DNA of 53,301 nucleotides from JAUWVG01 sp964633715 (GTDB lineage: Bacteria; Acidobacteriota; Aminicenantia; Aminicenantales; Aminicenantaceae). The stretch is from contig CAZWHQ010000029.1 in the NCBI GenBank assembly GCA_964633715.1, forward strand, positions 1 through 53,301. Reading direction: 5' to 3'. Under the pieces are notes generated by a model. It did not search any database, had not been told where the DNA came from, and saw only the letters and a program-made list of their open reading frames with translations. Every line of letters starts with the position of its first letter. Within the stretch, counting starts at the first letter, position 1. Positions 26,236-35,963 of the stretch are shown here, piece by piece. The translations under genes and the position numbers were made by a program.

Positions 26236-29200
26236 TTATTTGAAACGAGGAACGACTAAACCGGAAATATTGTTGTCCTTAAGGAAATTGTTGAATGCAG
26301 GAAGATCGGTATTCACAAGTCCCTCGAATCGAGCCTTTTGTTCTTTTAAACGCCCCCTGAGCACGGCATGGACTTCACGCTGCTGTTTGTTTGGCGCAAA
26401 ATCCACACTACCTGCTACATCTCCGGCTAAAACTGACAGCTTGCAGTAGAGCTTCTGAGGAAACCGGAAAGATTTGGAGTCGCCTTCGGCGATTGTATTT
26501 TGAAAAAGCTCGTCTTCAACAGACTGCAGCTTCTTATCAAATTCATCGATGGCCGTCAGCATCGCTGCAGAGCCTCCTCCGACCGCCAGCATATCCTTGA
26601 GATCATAACACTGCTTTTTCATCCACTCGATCTGACTGATCATCGTCGAGACTGTATTGAGGTCAGCGCGGATCTCTTTTTGTAATGCTATTTGGGCTTG
26701 GATATCGGCCAGTGTTCCTTCAGAACGCGGATCTTTTTTAACGACAAGTTCCTGTGTGAATTCTTTTCCATCCACGCTGAGTTTGACAGTATATGTTCCC
26801 GGAGCAACCATAAATCCTTGAAATCCTCCGCTCGTCCCCCAGCTCAAAATGGGATACCATCCCTCTTGAATCCAGGTGGTTACAAATCTTTTTTCCTCGA
26901 CCACATGAGGATTACCCGGAGGTTTGGTTCTGAGCCTTGCCTGAGTAGCCCCCGCATACCGCATATTCCAGGATGCCCGGTTGATGCCAACATTTCTTGA
27001 TCCCCGCAGAGTGCCGATGATCTCGCCGTCCTCACTTTGAACTGAGATGCTCACAGGCCCCTTGGGCGGCGATTTGAGAAAATAATTGATATTGGCTCTT
27101 GAAGACCCACGGGGTCCGCCTGCAATGCTGTGCATCCGGTATGTATCCCGGGGTTTAAAAAGAAAGGCATCCGATTCGAGAACTTCGTCTGTGAGCTGCT
27201 GAAGAGGAGTGATGTCATCCATAATCCAGAAACCCCGTCCGTATGTCCCCACAACCAGATCATTATAGTGCTCTTGAATCACCATATGATGCACGGGCGC
27301 ATGGGGAAGGTTATTCTGTAGCGGAAGCCAGTTTTTTCCATCGTTTAAGGAAATATACAGAGCGTTTTCCGTGCCCAGGTATAAAAGACCCTTCCTCACG
27401 GGATCTTCGTGAACCCAGTGGCAGTAGCTGAATACACTCTTGGGGATATCAGAGCTGATAGACGTCCAAGTTTTTCCGTAATCTGTCGTTTTGTAGACAA
27501 AGGGATCACGGTTGTTCATCTGGTGGAAATCGACCGTGATGTAGGCTGTTCCGGCCTCATACCTGGACGGTTCGATGTTGCTGACCGTGCCCCACTCAGG
27601 AAGGTCAGGAATATTTTTAGTGACATTGGTCCAGTTTTGGCCTCCATCTCGAGTGATCTGGACCAAGCCGTCATTGGTTCCGGCCCATATGCACCCCTCC
27701 TCTAGAGGAGATTCGGCAATAGCAAAAACGACACATCCGTATTCCACAGCCAAGTTGTCCTTGGTCAGTCCACCGGATGGCCCCATTTTACTGAGATCAT
27801 TGGTGCTCAAATCCGGACTGATAAGACTCCAGCTTCGGCCGCCATCTGTGGTTTGGTGCACAAACTGGCTGCCAACATAAACCCTGTTGTGATTATGGGG
27901 GGATATCGTTATGGGAAAAGTCCAGTTGAACCGGTACTTCGCGGCTGAAGCATAGGATCCATAGATGGACTCCGGCCAGACATGCACGGATGTGATATGG
28001 CCTGTCTTGTAGTTGGCACGTTGAAGCTGGGCCGCGTAGCTCCCTCCCCAGACGATGTCGGGATCAACTGGATCCGGCACAATATAACCGCATTCTCCAC
28101 CAGCCGTCGATTCCCAGTCCGAGCTGGATCTACCATAACGGCCGGATGAACTGGTGCTGGGACCCTTGTAAGCGCTGCCATCCTGTTTACCGCCGTAAAC
28201 ATAGTAGGGAATCTGGTTATCAACAGCCACATGGTACATCTGGGCAATAGGAAGGTTGACGTTCTGCCAGGTTTTCCCCCTGTTGAGAGTGATAATCACT
28301 CCACCATCGTTTGAAATCATCATACGATCTGGATTAAGGGGATCGGCCCACATGTCATGGCAGTCCCCACTCCACCGCACTGTCTCCGATGTGTAGCCAC
28401 CGTCAAATGTCCGGCTCTGGCTGTTGGCCGCAAAATAGACCTCGTTTTCATCTGCGGGATTGACCATGACGCGGGAGGCATAATGTGACCTCTCGTTTAA
28501 AAGACGGTTGTAGCTGGACAATCTCCAGCTGTCTCCTCCATTATCCGAACGCCAGAGCACCCCACGGTTTGGGTGTCCGGTTTCTATCAAGGCATAGACC
28601 ACCTGGGGGTTGCTCTGTGCAATGGCAATGCCGATTTTTCCGAGCGGAGGTCCCGGCAGGCCGCGCCCTTCCAGTTTTGTCCAGGTGTCACCGCCATCGG
28701 TTGATCTCCATATGCCTCCGTTTGGCCCGCCACTTTCACGGCCATATGTGTGGATAACCAGGGGCCACATCCCGGCAAACAAGATGCGGGAATTGCTGGG
28801 ATCCATGGCAATCTCGAAACAGCCCGTATGTTCATCCACAAAGAGGATGTGCTCCCATGTTTTGCCCCCATCTTTAGTGCGGAACACACCCCGTTCTTTT
28901 TGGGGCCCGTAACAGTGACCTAAAGAGGCCACAAAAACGACATCAGGATTCTTGGAGTCGATGACCACACGCCCGATTCGCCCCGTTTCGTCGAGCCCCA
29001 TGTGTGTCCATGTCTTTCCGGCATCTGTTGATTTGTAAACCCCGTTTCCAATGGAAATATTGCTTCGGACAAAGGGCTCTCCTGTTCCAGTCCACACAAC
29101 ATTGTAGTCGGACGGGGCAATGGCAATGGCTCCGATGGATTGCGCAGGCTGGTCATCAAAAATGGGCCGCCAGGTTGTTCCCCCATCTGCTGATTTAAAA

Positions 29201-29433
29201 ATGCCTCCCGATGAGGCCCCGATATAGTAGACCAGCGGATTTCCGGGTTCACCACAGACCGCAGACGTCCGGTTTCCCGGAGGCCCAATATGACGGTATC
29301 GAAGCTGGCTGAAGATTTCCGGATCGATTTTCTGGGCATAGATCTGAGACGTTCCACCCAAAATAAGAAAAAGAGCCAGCACAGCAACCAATAAACCAAA
29401 CATGCGAAACTTTTTTCCAAATAGATTTTTCAT
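26236..29433 (-). CDS. Large secreted BNR/sortilin-like beta-propeller protein
   Basis: This 1065-aa protein has a signal peptide (about 1-33). From about residue 70 to 745 it holds at least eight Asp-box (BNR) motifs of the S-x-D-x-G-x-T-W type, for example K-S-A-D-G-G-T-T-W, K-S-T-D-A-G-K-T-W, R-S-T-D-G-G-D-T-W and T-T-D-G-G-R-S-W. This indicates two seven- to ten-bladed propellers like those of sortilin/VPS10 or xyloglucanases. The last 300 residues form a beta-sandwich and a helical tail. No glycosidase catalytic set is evident, so an enzymatic role is unproven. GGAGG lies 6 nt before the ATG. The start overlaps the stop of the asparaginase remnant by 4 nt. Confidence 0.82.
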   Translation of the reverse strand: MKNLFGKKFRMFGLLVAVLALFLILGGTSQIYAQKIDPEIFSQLRYRHIGPPGNRTSAVCGEPGNPLVYYIGASSGGIFKSADGGTTWRPIFDDQPAQSIGAIAIAPSDYNVVWTGTGEPFVRSNISIGNGVYKSTDAGKTWTHMGLDETGRIGRVVIDSKNPDVVFVASLGHCYGPQKERGVFRTKDGGKTWEHILFVDEHTGCFEIAMDPSNSRILFAGMWPLVIHTYGRESGGPNGGIWRSTDGGDTWTKLEGRGLPGPPLGKIGIAIAQSNPQVVYALIETGHPNRGVLWRSDNGGDSWRLSSYNRLLNERSHYASRVMVNPADENEVYFAANSQSRTFDGGYTSETVRWSGDCHDMWADPLNPDRMMISNDGGVIITLNRGKTWQNVNLPIAQMYHVAVDNQIPYYVYGGKQDGSAYKGPSTSSSGRYGRSSSDWESTAGGECGYIVPDPVDPDIVWGGSYAAQLQRANYKTGHITSVHVWPESIYGSYASAAKYRFNWTFPITISPHNHNRVYVGSQFVHQTTDGGRSWSLISPDLSTNDLSKMGPSGGLTKDNLAVEYGCVVFAIAESPLEEGCIWAGTNDGLVQITRDGGQNWTNVTKNIPDLPEWGTVSNIEPSRYEAGTAYITVDFHQMNNRDPFVYKTTDYGKTWTSISSDIPKSVFSYCHWVHEDPVRKGLLYLGTENALYISLNDGKNWLPLQNNLPHAPVHHMVIQEHYNDLVVGTYGRGFWIMDDITPLQQLTDEVLESDAFLFKPRDTYRMHSIAGGPRGSSRANINYFLKSPPKGPVSISVQSEDGEIIGTLRGSRNVGINRASWNMRYAGATQARLRTKPPGNPHVVEEKRFVTTWIQEGWYPILSWGTSGGFQGFMVAPGTYTVKLSVDGKEFTQELVVKKDPRSEGTLADIQAQIALQKEIRADLNTVSTMISQIEWMKKQCYDLKDMLAVGGGSAAMLTAIDEFDKKLQSVEDELFQNTIAEGDSKSFRFPQKLYCKLSVLAGDVAGSVDFAPNKQQREVHAVLRGRLKEQKARFEGLVNTDLPAFNNFLKDNNISGLVVPRFK

Positions 29434-29873
29434 GAATTCCCTCCTTTATTTTTTTTTATTTGAAATCGCCCTGATTTAGGATCCCTGATAACATTTTCCC
29501 AGGAAAACACTCGGCCATTCATCGCGGTTAAAACACCATTTTCCATAAGGCACATGGCTCCAAGTGCCAGTCCTATATTGAAAGAGGCACCTAAATCAGA
29601 AAACCTCTCAGGCTTTAAAGCCCCTGTGAGAACAATCCGTTTGTTCCTTATGGAGCTCAAAACCGGGCTGTTTCAATCATGGTATCCGTACCAAAAGTGA
29701 TAATGATCTTTTCTTCCGCCGATCGAACACAGGTGTCATAAATTCTTTTTCTGTCAGATTCTGTAAGATCAAGGCTGTCTTTTTGCAGAAGGGGGATGAT
29801 CTCGTAATAAATATTTGAATAAAAGTAATCTTCATGGTTGAAAGCTGTAATATCTTGTTTGTCGATTATATAT
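29430..29873 (-). pseudogene. Decayed small asparaginase-domain protein
   Basis: Read on the minus strand, the first part (29873 to about 29667) encodes I-I-D-K-Q-D-I, Y-E-I-I-P-L-L-Q-K-D-S-L-D-L-T-E and the asparaginase motif F-G-T-D-T-M-I-E-T-A-R-F, then hits a TGA. The second part resumes one frame over with S-S-I-R-N-K-R-I-V-L-T-G-A and continues to A-M-N-G-R-V-F and the stop at 29430. One missing T in a run of four (29655-29658) explains the break. The N-terminal T-T-G-G-T-I strand is also missing: a TAA stands just before I-I-D-K. The intact family is a compact protein of about 160 aa. The single-base shift could be a sequencing error; the missing N-terminus could not. Confidence 0.72.
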
Positions 29874-30060
29874 TAAATTCCAAAGAAATGGGAATGCTTT
29901 CTTTTTTGGATTCTTGGCTTATTACTGAGTGTCCGGAGAATTATTCAGCCGGCCGTTCTCTAAAAGAAAACTCCCCTCTTGACTATTTCAATAGAGTCCA
30001 TTAGTTTTGTGATAACGAATTGGGCAACGTTCAGAGTATTTATAACATTGAGAACTAAAC
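29874..30060. other. Intergenic region before the UshA-like gene
   Basis: This A/T-rich stretch separates the asparaginase remnant from the rightward UshA-like gene. I see no gene, and no convincing -35/-10 pair. It probably contains the promoter of the rightward gene. Confidence 0.3.
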
Positions 30061-31599
30061 ATGAAAATTCTTAAGAACTTGAACCATCCGCGCAGAAACA
30101 CACTTGTTATTTTCTTTTTTGCTGTTTTAATTTTCTCCAGCTGCGCCCCACAGAATCCTGAGGAATCCCTTTTTCTTACCATTCTTCACACAAACGACCA
30201 TCACGGGCATACGTTCACTTACACTTACAAAAATAAACAAATTGGGGGACTGGCCGAACGGGTGACTCTGATCAAGAGGCTCAAAGAGCAAGCGAAAAGC
30301 ACGAGTGATATCTGCCTTTTGCTTGATGCCGGCGATATATCTTCCGGCACTCTTTTTTCCGATTTTTTTTACGCTGAACCCGACTGGAAAGTCTACAGCA
30401 AATTCTACGATGCCATTACTCCAGGAAATCATGACTTCGACTTCCCCTTTGATACGGTCTTTAATTTAATACAGAAATTCAGAGCTCCCGTGATCTCATC
30501 GAATATATATGGACGGCCATCCGGTCAACTCATATTTCCCCCTTTTAATATTTTTCAAAAAGATAGCTGGAAAATCGCCGTTATTGGTGTTTCTCACCCG
30601 GACACACCTCTCATCAGCACGCTGGGCAACGATAATCGGCTGGAATTCCGCTCGGCCATTGAAGCCGTTGCCCTCCAGGTAAAAGAACTGAGGGAAACAT
30701 CTGATTTAGTCATCATCCTTTCTCATCTTGGGGAGGATGACAAATTGGCCAAAGCGGTCGAGGGAATTGATCTGATTGTTGGAGGGCACTCTCATACTCC
30801 ATTTAAAAAACCAAAACAGAAGAACAATACACTTTTATTCAACGCGGGATACGGAGGACAGTATCTTGGGCACATGTCCCTCCATCTTAAACGAGGGAGG
30901 AGAGGTGTAAAAGTCAGATTGATCGATTATGAACTTCTGCCTGTAACCGGCGATATCCCTCCTGATGATATCATCCAGTCTTTACTCCAGCCCTATGAGG
31001 AAACTTTCGGAGACCGCGGTCAAACCCGTGTTGGGGAAACAAGTGAAATCTTTTCGCGCACACCTCTGGCAGGTTCGATGTCTTCATCAACGTTGGCCCA
31101 TCTCGTTGCCGATTCATACCGCTATGTGACAGGCGTTGATTTTGCCTTTGTCAATGAGGGGGGGCTCCGTGCTGACTTAGACAAAGGCCCCGTCACTATC
31201 GATGAACTTCACCGTGTCCTCCCTTTTGATAACACCTTGATCGTCTTCAAGCTCACCGGGACACAGATTATTGAAATCATTCAAAAAATGACGTCCTCTC
31301 TTACAAGTGAAGGCGGGATACTCTTCCCTTCCAACCTTCAGATTACACTTCGAAAATCCGGTGAACCCATTATTCTCACCGGAGACGGTGAGGCTCTTAT
31401 CCCGGAAAAAACTTATTCTGTGGCTGTCGGTTCATTTATAGCCAGAGGAGGAGACGGCCACACAAGTTTTCCCACGTTTACACAAAAATCGGATACCCAA
31501 ATCCGAACAAGCGAGGCTTTAAAGAAGTATTTAGAAGATAAAAAAACCGTGTATCCAGATGAAGAAGCACGTCTTAAAAATGAAATCCTTCGCAAATAG
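30061..31599 (+). CDS. Lipoprotein 5'-nucleotidase/metallophosphoesterase, UshA-like
   Basis: This 512-aa protein has a lipoprotein signal ending F-S-S-C (Cys near residue 28). The calcineurin-like domain has the metal motifs L-H-T-N-D-H-H-G-H, L-D-A-G-D, G-N-H-D-F-D and G-G-H-S-H-T. The C-terminal 5'-nucleotidase domain (about 315-500) contains A-F-V-N-E-G-G-L-R and V-L-P-F-D-N-T. This is the standard two-domain UshA/YfkN plan: periplasmic hydrolysis of nucleotides or nucleotide sugars for scavenging. The Shine-Dalgarno is weak. It appears to be a single-gene unit. Confidence 0.88.
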   Translation: MKILKNLNHPRRNTLVIFFFAVLIFSSCAPQNPEESLFLTILHTNDHHGHTFTYTYKNKQIGGLAERVTLIKRLKEQAKSTSDICLLLDAGDISSGTLFSDFFYAEPDWKVYSKFYDAITPGNHDFDFPFDTVFNLIQKFRAPVISSNIYGRPSGQLIFPPFNIFQKDSWKIAVIGVSHPDTPLISTLGNDNRLEFRSAIEAVALQVKELRETSDLVIILSHLGEDDKLAKAVEGIDLIVGGHSHTPFKKPKQKNNTLLFNAGYGGQYLGHMSLHLKRGRRGVKVRLIDYELLPVTGDIPPDDIIQSLLQPYEETFGDRGQTRVGETSEIFSRTPLAGSMSSSTLAHLVADSYRYVTGVDFAFVNEGGLRADLDKGPVTIDELHRVLPFDNTLIVFKLTGTQIIEIIQKMTSSLTSEGGILFPSNLQITLRKSGEPIILTGDGEALIPEKTYSVAVGSFIARGGDGHTSFPTFTQKSDTQIRTSEALKKYLEDKKTVYPDEEARLKNEILRK

Positions 31600-31637
31600 C
31601 CGGCTTTCTCAAAAACAAAAAATATAGGTTAGATCGG

Positions 31638-32006
31638 CTAAAAGTATTGTCCGATATTGAGACGATTGAGTACGGAATAGGCATAGGCCTCCACAAGAAC
31701 AAGTAGGGAGTAAAGAAAAAAAACGAAGTAGATGAGCCCGGAAACGCGGAACCCTCCAAGGATTCTGATATTCTTATGAACCAGAAGGAAAATCAATCCT
31801 GCAGCCGTAACCAGATATTTTAGAACAAGGGAAAGGGCCACATTTTTTTCAAGGAGGACAAACATAATTGGATTTAATTCAACGCCTCCCAGCACAAGCA
31901 AATTCAGCGTAAAATGGGCATCAAGAATGCATAAAAGCAGGATGGACAAAATGAGAACCAGATAACGGGTTTCATAAGAATAGGAATAAAATTTCTCCTT
32001 AACCAT
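31638..32006 (-). CDS. DUF5658 family membrane protein
   Basis: This 122-aa protein has three to four membrane helices. The first ends in I-L-D-A-H-F-T-L-N-L-L-V-L-G-G-V-E-L-N-P-I-M, the conserved D-x-x-x-T and E-x-N-P signature I associate with DUF5658. The frame is open to an ATG at 32051, but the ATG at 32006 has GGAG at 7 nt and is preferred. Function is unknown. It is transcribed divergently from the ABC-2 exporter genes. Confidence 0.75.
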   Translation of the reverse strand: MVKEKFYSYSYETRYLVLILSILLLCILDAHFTLNLLVLGGVELNPIMFVLLEKNVALSLVLKYLVTAAGLIFLLVHKNIRILGGFRVSGLIYFVFFLYSLLVLVEAYAYSVLNRLNIGQYF

Positions 32007-32213
32007 TCCGTCACTCCAAACCTTGCGCCTGATTTTTACATCATATTCCATAAAAAGTCAAACTCTCTATAAGCGCCTTTCACAAAAATAATTCTTTTTT
32101 GATTTCGCAGCATTGATGTGAAAATATTTTTATGAATAAATTTGCAGGAGAAGAGCGTATAATAAATTGAATTCTTTTAATTTTAAATCAAATAACCAAA
32201 AGGAGATGACAAA

Positions 32214-33623
32214 ATGCTACGCGATATCATAACCAAAGAGATCCAAGACACCATCATGAGTCCCAGGTTTGTGTTCACATTCCTCCTCTGTACCATTCTT
32301 ATACTTATCTCTGTCTTTACGGGAATTAAAAATTACCAGGCAGAACAGAAAGAATACAGCGCCGCTGTTGCACTGAACAGAAAAAACCTGGATAGCCAGG
32401 CCAGTTACCAGACTCTTGCAGGCGTGGGCGTCAAGATCAATAAACCACCCCAGGTGCTGAGCACTGTTGTCAGCGGTGTTCAGGAAGCGGTGGGGCGCCA
32501 AGCCACTGTCAACATTGCTTTTGATCCGAATTTAGTCGATTCCAAATACAGCAGCAATCCAATTTTTGCTGTATTTGGCGCCCTAGACCTGACATTTATC
32601 GTCAAGATCGTTCTGAGCCTTTTCGCCATCCTTTTTACGTACGATGCCATCGTGGGAGAAAAGGAAAGAGGGACATTAAAGCTGGCCCTGTCCAATAAGG
32701 TCCCACGAGACCGTCTTATCCTCGGCAAAGCGATCGGCGGATTTATCAGCCTGCTTATCCCCCTGGTTATTCCTATGGTTCTGGGGATGATCATTCTGAT
32801 GATCTATCCCAACATATCCCTGTCAGGTGAAGACTGGGGCAGGCTTGGATTGATTTTCCTCATGTTCCTTCTCTATCTCTCTGTCTTTTTCACCCTCGGA
32901 CTTTTTGTCTCTTCACGTACATCACGCTCCTCAACCAGTTTTTTGCTTCTGCTTTTCATATGGGTCACATTTGTCACTATTATCCCCAAAGCCGCAGTCA
33001 TGGCCGCCGGACAAATTAAGCCCATCCCTTCCGTTCACGAGATCACGGCCCAGAAGGATGCCTATCTCCAGGAGGTACAAAAAGAGGCCATTGAAGAACA
33101 AACAGCCTATTTTAAAGAAAATCAAAGACCCACAGATCAAGCGCAAGTCGCCCAATGGAATGAGGACATCAAACAGTGGTTGGAAGAATTCCAACAGAGA
33201 ATGACCGCAAAACTCGACGAAAGAAATGCCGCCATAGAGAGGGACTACCAGGTAAAAGCCAGAGGCCAGCAAAAACTGGCCGTCAATCTCTCGCGTATCT
33301 CCCCTGCCTCGGCTTTGATGTTCAGCACCATGAGCCTCGCTAAAACAGGCATCAGCGAACATGAACGTTTTCTCAGCTCCATCCGAACTTACAAACCTAT
33401 TTTTACTAAATGGGTGAATGAAAAAATGATGCGCACTCTCAACTTATCTGGAGGCCAGCAGCCAAAACCAGAACTTGACGATATGCCGCAGCATGAATAC
33501 ACAACCGAAACTTTTGGGGATTCGTTCTCCCGTATGCTTCCCGATCTTGTGCTGATGGTCGTTTTAATCATCCTGTTTTTTGTTGGGGCCTTCCTATCAT
33601 TTGCCAAATACGATGTCCGCTAA
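32214..33623 (+). CDS. ABC-2-type exporter permease
   Basis: This 469-aa protein has one N-terminal helix (about 19-38), an extracytoplasmic segment of roughly 80 residues, then helices near 125-145, 180-205, 220-245 and 250-270, a second long extracytoplasmic segment rich in Q/E/K (about 275-400) and a last helix (about 445-463). The cytoplasmic G-E-K-E-R-G-T-L-K-L-A-L-S motif after the second helix is typical of ABC-2/NosY-type permeases. AAGGAG lies upstream of the ATG. The matching ATPase gene follows 12 nt later. The substrate is unknown. Confidence 0.85.
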   Translation: MLRDIITKEIQDTIMSPRFVFTFLLCTILILISVFTGIKNYQAEQKEYSAAVALNRKNLDSQASYQTLAGVGVKINKPPQVLSTVVSGVQEAVGRQATVNIAFDPNLVDSKYSSNPIFAVFGALDLTFIVKIVLSLFAILFTYDAIVGEKERGTLKLALSNKVPRDRLILGKAIGGFISLLIPLVIPMVLGMIILMIYPNISLSGEDWGRLGLIFLMFLLYLSVFFTLGLFVSSRTSRSSTSFLLLLFIWVTFVTIIPKAAVMAAGQIKPIPSVHEITAQKDAYLQEVQKEAIEEQTAYFKENQRPTDQAQVAQWNEDIKQWLEEFQQRMTAKLDERNAAIERDYQVKARGQQKLAVNLSRISPASALMFSTMSLAKTGISEHERFLSSIRTYKPIFTKWVNEKMMRTLNLSGGQQPKPELDDMPQHEYTTETFGDSFSRMLPDLVLMVVLIILFFVGAFLSFAKYDVR

Positions 33624-33635
33624 GGAGAGGAAATC

Positions 33636-34355
33636 ATGTTAGAAGCTAAAGAATTGACAAAAACATACGAAGACGGAGTTACGGCCCTCGATCATTTGAA
33701 TTTAAAAGTTGAATCCAGTGAAATATTCTGCTTGTTCGGGGCCAATGGTGCGGGAAAAACAACGGCCATCAATCTCTTCTTGAATTTTATCCCCCCCACC
33801 GAGGGGACCATTTTCATAGAGGGCATTGACATGACACAAGAGCCTTTAAAAGCAAAAGATTATGTGTCCTTTGTCTCTGAAAATGTCATGCTGTATGGCA
33901 ATTTTTCTGCTTTTCAGAACATCCACTATTTTGCCAAGCTGGCCGGCAAACGAAATCTCACCAGGAACGATTATGCCAAAGTCATGAAGAGTGTGGGGCT
34001 GCAGGAAGACGCATTCAATATGCGCACGAAAAATTTCTCCAAGGGAATGCGGCAGAAGCTCGGTATCGCCATCGCCATTATCAAAGACGCTCCTAATATT
34101 ATTCTCGATGAGCCGACATCCGGCCTGGATCCTAGATCAGGACAGGAATTTCTCGTCCTGCTGTCCGAACTGCGCGACCAAGGAAAATCAATATTTATGT
34201 CAACTCATGATATTTTCCGCGCCAAATTTGTCGCCGACAGAGTTGGATTTATGCAGAAGGGAAAGCTGGTGATGCTTAAAACAAAAGAGGAGTTAGCCGG
34301 AGAAGACCTCAATCAGCTCTACATCGAGTACATGCACGAACACCCGGATAGTTAA
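33636..34355 (+). CDS. ABC-2-type exporter ATP-binding protein
   Basis: This 239-aa protein has Walker A G-A-N-G-A-G-K-T-T (about 36-44), signature F-S-K-G-M-R-Q-K (about 132-139), Walker B I-I-L-D-E-P-T-S-G-L-D-P (about 152-163) and the switch histidine in S-T-H-D. The F-S-x-G-M-R-Q-x signature is typical of ABC-2 export ATPases (CcmA/NatA type), not of the LolD type found at 3.7-5.1 kb. It has an AGGAG Shine-Dalgarno and forms a two-gene operon with the permease. Confidence 0.9.
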   Translation: MLEAKELTKTYEDGVTALDHLNLKVESSEIFCLFGANGAGKTTAINLFLNFIPPTEGTIFIEGIDMTQEPLKAKDYVSFVSENVMLYGNFSAFQNIHYFAKLAGKRNLTRNDYAKVMKSVGLQEDAFNMRTKNFSKGMRQKLGIAIAIIKDAPNIILDEPTSGLDPRSGQEFLVLLSELRDQGKSIFMSTHDIFRAKFVADRVGFMQKGKLVMLKTKEELAGEDLNQLYIEYMHEHPDS

Positions 34356-34414
34356 ATTCATAGCTCTTTTTTGAAAGAGAAAGGAGGCCGGATAGTTTTG
34401 TCTATTGGTCATCG

Positions 34415-34777
34415 TTATGCCTCTCCCGTGTTGATTTTTGATGTTTTTGCCCTTGTTTCGATGTAGGCCATCAAGGCCTCTCTTTCGGATTCAGCCTTAA
34501 AAAAACTGCGGCTGTTGGCGCATTGGACGCCAAATCGATCTCCATCCCTGCTCACGATCAATTCGATTTTATTGATACCGGTTTCCTGATACATCTTCAG
34601 CCTGTCGCTCACACTGCTTTCTTCGGCAGAGGAGGAAGGGATCCATTCGGAAAGGGTTTCCGCAAGGTTGAGCAAAGCCAGCCAGAATGTGCCACCCTGC
34701 GCATATTTGGATAAATCTTCATTCAGTGCGATATTGATGTGCAAATTCAAGACACTCCAGAAAACATATCTATTCAC
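34415..34777 (-). CDS. 120-aa protein of unknown function
   Basis: This protein has no signal peptide or membrane helix. It reads as an alpha/beta domain: R-Y-V-F-W-S-V-L-N-L-H-I-N-I-A-L, a helix with W-L-A-L-L-N-L-A-E-T-L, then I-N-K-I-E-L-I-V-S-R-D-G-D-R-F-G-V-Q-C and a final helix. I do not recognise the family. The frame extends to a GTG at 34855, but an internal GTG at 34777 has a perfect GGAGG at 7 nt and is chosen. It is convergent with the exporter operon and divergent from the lipoprotein gene. Confidence 0.6.
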   Translation of the reverse strand: MNRYVFWSVLNLHINIALNEDLSKYAQGGTFWLALLNLAETLSEWIPSSSAEESSVSDRLKMYQETGINKIELIVSRDGDRFGVQCANSRSFFKAESEREALMAYIETRAKTSKINTGEA

Positions 34778-34968
34778 GCGTCTACCTCCAATTTCCTCAG
34801 ATTTGAATTTTTCTATTTGACAGTTTATTGTAACCAAATTACTATTGAATTGCACTCTATCTCAAAGAGTGATTTTTTTTCGAAATGGGTTTAAATAAAA
34901 TCATGAGTTGGAGAGTACTACTTATGAACAGATTAATGTGTTTACAGCTTACAAAAGGAGGTTTTCTA

Positions 34969-35853
34969 ATGAATAGAAGACAAATAAAACACCTGGGACT
35001 CACTCTTTTCCCCATCCTGATGCTCCTGTGCCTGCTTCCCGGATGTGCGGTTAAAACCGCCAATATTTGGGGAAGCCCGGAAACGGGGCTTATCCTTAAA
35101 TACCAACTGCCGGAAGGCCTCGTTCTCAAGTACGAATCATTGTCCTCGATGACACAAACACTCGATGTTATGGGACAGATACAGGAGGTCGAAGGAGAAA
35201 CAACGAGTGCGGTGACCTTTACTTCCAAAGGACAGAGCAACGGCAATTTTAATCTCGAAGTTACCTTAAATAAAATGGACATGTATTTTGCGACATCTCA
35301 AGGGGAAATCACACCTGATACAAGTGAGGCGGTTGGAAAAAGTTTCGAAACCATCCTCTCCCCCTCCGGCAAAGAATTGGAGTTTATTGGGATCGAGGAT
35401 CTCAAAGTTGACATGGGGCCAGATGGCGTTCAAGACCTTGCGGGGGAATTCCAGGATACATTTCCGGACCTAGCAAAAAATCCCGTTAAAGTCGGCGACA
35501 CATGGACAGCCACAGTCCCCGTTACACAAACAAGCAGTAATGGGGAAACGATCCTGACATTTAATCATGTTTATACCTTGGTTGGCTTTGAAAATATGGA
35601 CGGATATGAGTGTGTCAAGCTGTCGATCGACACCACTGGCACTTATGAAGGGACAGCCGAACAGGGAGGCATGGAGTTGATATCCGAAGGAATCCTCGAG
35701 GGAACAGGAACATGTCACTTTGCCTACAAAGAGGGGATTTTTGTCAAAATGGTCGCCGAAGGAACGGCGGATGGAACGCTTTTGGTCAGCTCCCAAAATC
35801 TGGAAATTCCCGTGACCCGCTCATACTCAATGGAATCAAATTTGACAAAATAG
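34969..35853 (+). CDS. Lipoprotein, DUF6263-like
   Basis: This 294-aa protein has a lipoprotein signal with a lipobox L-L-P-G-C (Cys near residue 25). The mature protein is beta-rich: L-I-L-K-Y-Q-L-P-E-G-L-V-L-K-Y-E near the start, a middle L-S-P-S-G-K-E-L-E segment, P-V-K-V-G-D-T-W-T and a late Y-T-L-V-G-F-E-N-M-D-G-Y-E-C-V-K-L. This layout resembles DUF6263 proteins, whose function is unknown. The ATG at 34969 has GGAGG 7 nt upstream; an in-frame start at 34885 would give a poor leader. It should be anchored in the envelope. Confidence 0.7.
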   Translation: MNRRQIKHLGLTLFPILMLLCLLPGCAVKTANIWGSPETGLILKYQLPEGLVLKYESLSSMTQTLDVMGQIQEVEGETTSAVTFTSKGQSNGNFNLEVTLNKMDMYFATSQGEITPDTSEAVGKSFETILSPSGKELEFIGIEDLKVDMGPDGVQDLAGEFQDTFPDLAKNPVKVGDTWTATVPVTQTSSNGETILTFNHVYTLVGFENMDGYECVKLSIDTTGTYEGTAEQGGMELISEGILEGTGTCHFAYKEGIFVKMVAEGTADGTLLVSSQNLEIPVTRSYSMESNLTK

Positions 35854-35963
35854 AAAAAGTCGAACGATTTACCCAACAAATCCGTATAATATAGTGGAAT
35901 TCGGAGCGAGCGCATAAATCCATAAATATGGCTGCTCATTTTTCGTTGAAATCAGGAGGTACT

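Noticed and set aside
31600..31637. A TAGCCG/CGGCTA inverted repeat after the UshA-like gene as terminator
   Set aside because: The arms are only 6 bp, the loop is over 30 nt and no T-run follows.
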